In this document: piece by piece, positions 33,944 through 35,388 of the stretch
Position numbering within the stretch: the first letter of the stretch is position 1
How the letters are laid out: each line of letters opens with the position of its first letter
NCBI GenBank assembly: GCA_945878355.1
Contig: CAMCTC010000043.1
Location: 1 to 35,388, forward strand
Length of the DNA: 35,388 nucleotides
Source of the DNA: Bordetella parapertussis
GTDB lineage: Bacteria > Pseudomonadota > Gammaproteobacteria > Burkholderiales > Burkholderiaceae_C
Direction: 5' to 3'
Notes under the pieces: model-generated
What the model saw: only the letters and a program-made list of their open reading frames with translations
Told to the model about the DNA's origin: nothing
Databases searched by the model: none
Program-made: the position numbers and the translations under genes

Positions 33944-33960
33944 GGCGCGCGATGCGCGCC
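33944..33960 (+). terminator. Strong GC hairpin after fliD
   Basis: GGCGCGC pairs with GCGCGCC around a GAT loop, starting 7 nt after the fliD stop. There is no U-tract, so it may be a weak terminator or an mRNA 3' stabiliser. A new promoter for fliS lies about 140 bp downstream. Confidence 0.45.
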
Positions 33961-34098
33961 CTCGCAAGACCATATGCGCAACTCGAAGACTATTGCCAGC
34001 GAACCCAGACCGCGGCTGGCAGCGCGCGCCTAGCATGCCTTCAGACAAGGCTGTCAGACCCACGCTGGAGCAGCGGCAACCGCTCCCAAGCGGACCAC

Positions 34099-34125
34099 TC
34101 AAGTCCAGGCGCTGAACTCCGATAA
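34099..34125 (+). promoter_or_regulatory. Sigma-28 promoter for fliST
   Basis: TCAAGTC followed by TCCGATAA, with 15 bp between TCAA and the -10, lies 31 bp before the fliS ATG. It matches the motif upstream of fliD and fliC and suggests separate transcription of the chaperone genes. Confidence 0.75.
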
Positions 34126-34155
34126 ATTCAATATCGAGAACCAGCCCGGACCGAC

Positions 34156-34593
34156 ATGTTCAGCGCACCGCACGCCCAGCCCAGCCTCCGAAGCCGGCAG
34201 TTTGCCGGCACCTACCACCAGGTCGGTGTGCAAACCATGGTCGCCGGCGCATCGGCCCACGGCCTGGTGATGCTGCTGTTCGATGGTTTCATCGCCGCCG
34301 TTCACAGAGCCAAGGGCGCGCTGCGCCAGCAAGATGTCGCTGCCAAAGGCCTGGCCATCGGCAGCGCGGTGCGCATCGTCGACGAGGGTCTGCGATCGGC
34401 GCTAGACATGGCAGGCGGGGGCCCACTCGCCGCCGACCTGGCCGACCTCTACGCTTATGTCTGCAAGCGCCTGACACAGGCCAATCTGCGCGGCGACGAA
34501 GCCGCTCTGGACGAATGCCTGGCACTGGTCGCGCCGTTGCGCGAAGCCTGGGCGGCCATCGCCGATCAAGCCGATGCCGCTTCCAGGAACTAA
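34156..34593 (+). CDS. fliS: Flagellin export chaperone FliS
   Basis: The 145-residue helical-bundle protein binds the flagellin C-terminus and keeps it unpolymerised in the cytoplasm. Typical features are TYHQVGVQTMVAGASAHGLVMLLFDGFIAAVHRAK, split over the first two helices, and LADLYAYVCKRLTQANLRGDE. Length is normal. GGA about 6 nt before ATG 34156 is a weak ribosome binding site. It lies 29 bp before the chosen fliT start. Confidence 0.95.
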   Translation: MFSAPHAQPSLRSRQFAGTYHQVGVQTMVAGASAHGLVMLLFDGFIAAVHRAKGALRQQDVAAKGLAIGSAVRIVDEGLRSALDMAGGGPLAADLADLYAYVCKRLTQANLRGDEAALDECLALVAPLREAWAAIADQADAASRN

Positions 34594-34621
34594 AACATTC
34601 GACCCTGCAGCGAGTCAAGCC

Positions 34622-34921
34622 ATGAACAGTCCACTCCTGAGCTATTACGAGGCGATCGAGAAAGCCAGCGCCGACATGCTCGCCGCTGCCCGCGCCGGCA
34701 ACTGGGACCATGTGATCAAGCTCGAGGGCGCTTGCGTGCTGCTGATCAGCCAGCTCAAGAACGCCGCCCGAGGGCAAGGGCTCAGCGGCGACGAGACCCA
34801 GCTCAAATCGCGCATCATGAAGCGCGTGCTGGTCAACGACGCGGAGATACGCCATCTGGCAGAGCCATGGCTTGAGGATCTGGACCAGCGCATGGGCAAC
34901 CGGTCCAAGACCTTGCATTGA
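34622..34921 (+). CDS. fliT: Flagellar chaperone FliT
   Basis: The 99-residue helical protein matches FliT, the chaperone for FliD that in enterics also binds FlhC and dampens FlhDC activity. Sequence marks are LLSYYEAIEKASADMLAAARAG at the start and WDHVIKLEGACVLLISQL. ATG 34622 gives the family N-terminus; an earlier start at 34574 would overlap fliS by 20 bases and add a proline-rich leader. The Shine-Dalgarno is not clear. The presence of FlhDC in the same window makes the regulatory loop plausible but unproven. Confidence 0.88.
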   Translation: MNSPLLSYYEAIEKASADMLAAARAGNWDHVIKLEGACVLLISQLKNAARGQGLSGDETQLKSRIMKRVLVNDAEIRHLAEPWLEDLDQRMGNRSKTLH

Positions 34922-34939
34922 CGGCAGCGCCGCGCGCCC

Positions 34940-35388
34940 ATGAACCCTCCCCTGCTTGCCATCGCGACCCGGCCCGCAGTGCCGATGACATCCACCCGGG
35001 GCGAGTCATGGCAAGCATCAGGTGACGCGTATGACTGCAACCGGCTTGCGCTGTTGCAGCAGTTGCGCGACCGCTCGAGCCCGGTACTGCTGGCTGGCCC
35101 AACAGGCGCCAGCCTGAACGCCGGCTTGTGCTGCGTCGATGCCGGACGCGACAGCCTGAGCTTGCAGGTTGAGGCGGGCGACCCCCAGCTCGAAGCCCTG
35201 GTCGAGGCCAACGAAGCCAGCGCGCTGAGTTATCTTGACGCGGAAGTCTTGCAGTTCGATTTGGTGGATCTGGTGCTGGTTCGCAACGCGCTTGCCAGCG
35301 TGCTGCGGGCCAGGCTGCCAAGACAGGTCCACCGGTTTACGCGACCCGAAGCCCCCAGCTTGCTCGACTTTCAGCCCGGCGCTCCCTG
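34940..35388 (+). CDS. Probable YcgR-type flagellar brake protein, N-terminal part
   Basis: The frame starts at ATG 34940, 18 bp after fliT, and runs off the right edge (about 149 residues seen). The part visible resembles the YcgR N-terminal domain: LALLQQLRDRSSPVLLAGP, a middle beta-strand region with LCCVDAGRDSLSLQVEAGD, DAEVLQFDLVD and LRARLPRQVHRFTRPEAP. In full proteins a PilZ domain that binds cyclic di-GMP follows and slows the motor. The PilZ part is outside the window, so the family call is moderate. A second in-frame ATG is at 34985. Confidence 0.55.
   Translation, partial: MNPPLLAIATRPAVPMTSTRGESWQASGDAYDCNRLALLQQLRDRSSPVLLAGPTGASLNAGLCCVDAGRDSLSLQVEAGDPQLEALVEANEASALSYLDAEVLQFDLVDLVLVRNALASVLRARLPRQVHRFTRPEAPSLLDFQPGAP

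Overview
The window is high-GC DNA with genes packed on both strands and looks chromosomal. Gene content and protein style point to a betaproteobacterium, most likely Burkholderiales of the Leptothrix/Rubrivivax/Sphaerotilus or Comamonadaceae type. Supporting signs are divergent pepA and lptFG, FlhDC-controlled flagella, a CheZ phosphatase, a short CbiX next to a CysB-type regulator, and short flagellins. This placement is inference; no rRNA or tRNA gene is visible to fix it.

Bases 1-13360 are mostly housekeeping. After the tail of an unidentified gene come, on the minus strand, pepA, holC and a branched-chain amino acid binding protein. Divergent from pepA are lptF and lptG, then a sirohydrochlorin chelatase (cbiX), a CysB-family regulator and a methionine-type aminotransferase. 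A Crp/Fnr regulator, an APH-like phosphotransferase, a conserved hypothetical protein and an FAD monooxygenase with an NTF2-like front domain follow.

Bases 13367-25529 form a one-directional (minus) surface-glycan and secretion block. In transcription order it holds a GT41/SPINDLY-type TPR glycosyltransferase, a complete type I secretion system (LapB-like ABC transporter, HlyD adaptor, TolC), then a dTDP-3-acetamido-3,6-dideoxyhexose pathway (FdtD-like fusion, FdtC-like acetyltransferase, FdtB-like aminotransferase) and a GT2 glycosyltransferase. Last is a two-gene unit (hexapeptide acyltransferase plus GT11 fucosyltransferase-like protein) flanked by two nearly identical 81-bp direct repeats.

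Bases 25674-35388 are flagellar and chemotaxis genes: flhD, flhC, motA, motB, cheY and cheZ on the minus strand. Divergently on the plus strand are two tandem flagellin genes, fliD, fliS, fliT and the start of a probable YcgR-type gene. Five sites share one sigma-28 pattern (TCAAG...CCGATA, 15-16 bp between TCAA and the eight-base -10): before the first fliC, fliD, fliS, motA, and cheY (inside the end of motB). The second fliC has none that I can find.

The likely joint role is a motile cell that decorates a surface protein (perhaps flagellin) or a polysaccharide with unusual deoxy-amino sugars. FlhDC would sit at the top of the flagellar hierarchy and sigma-28 would drive the late genes. The most unusual item is the repeat-flanked acyltransferase/fucosyltransferase cassette, where the repeat carries the stop codon of the gene before it and, at one end, the ribosome binding site of the gene after it.
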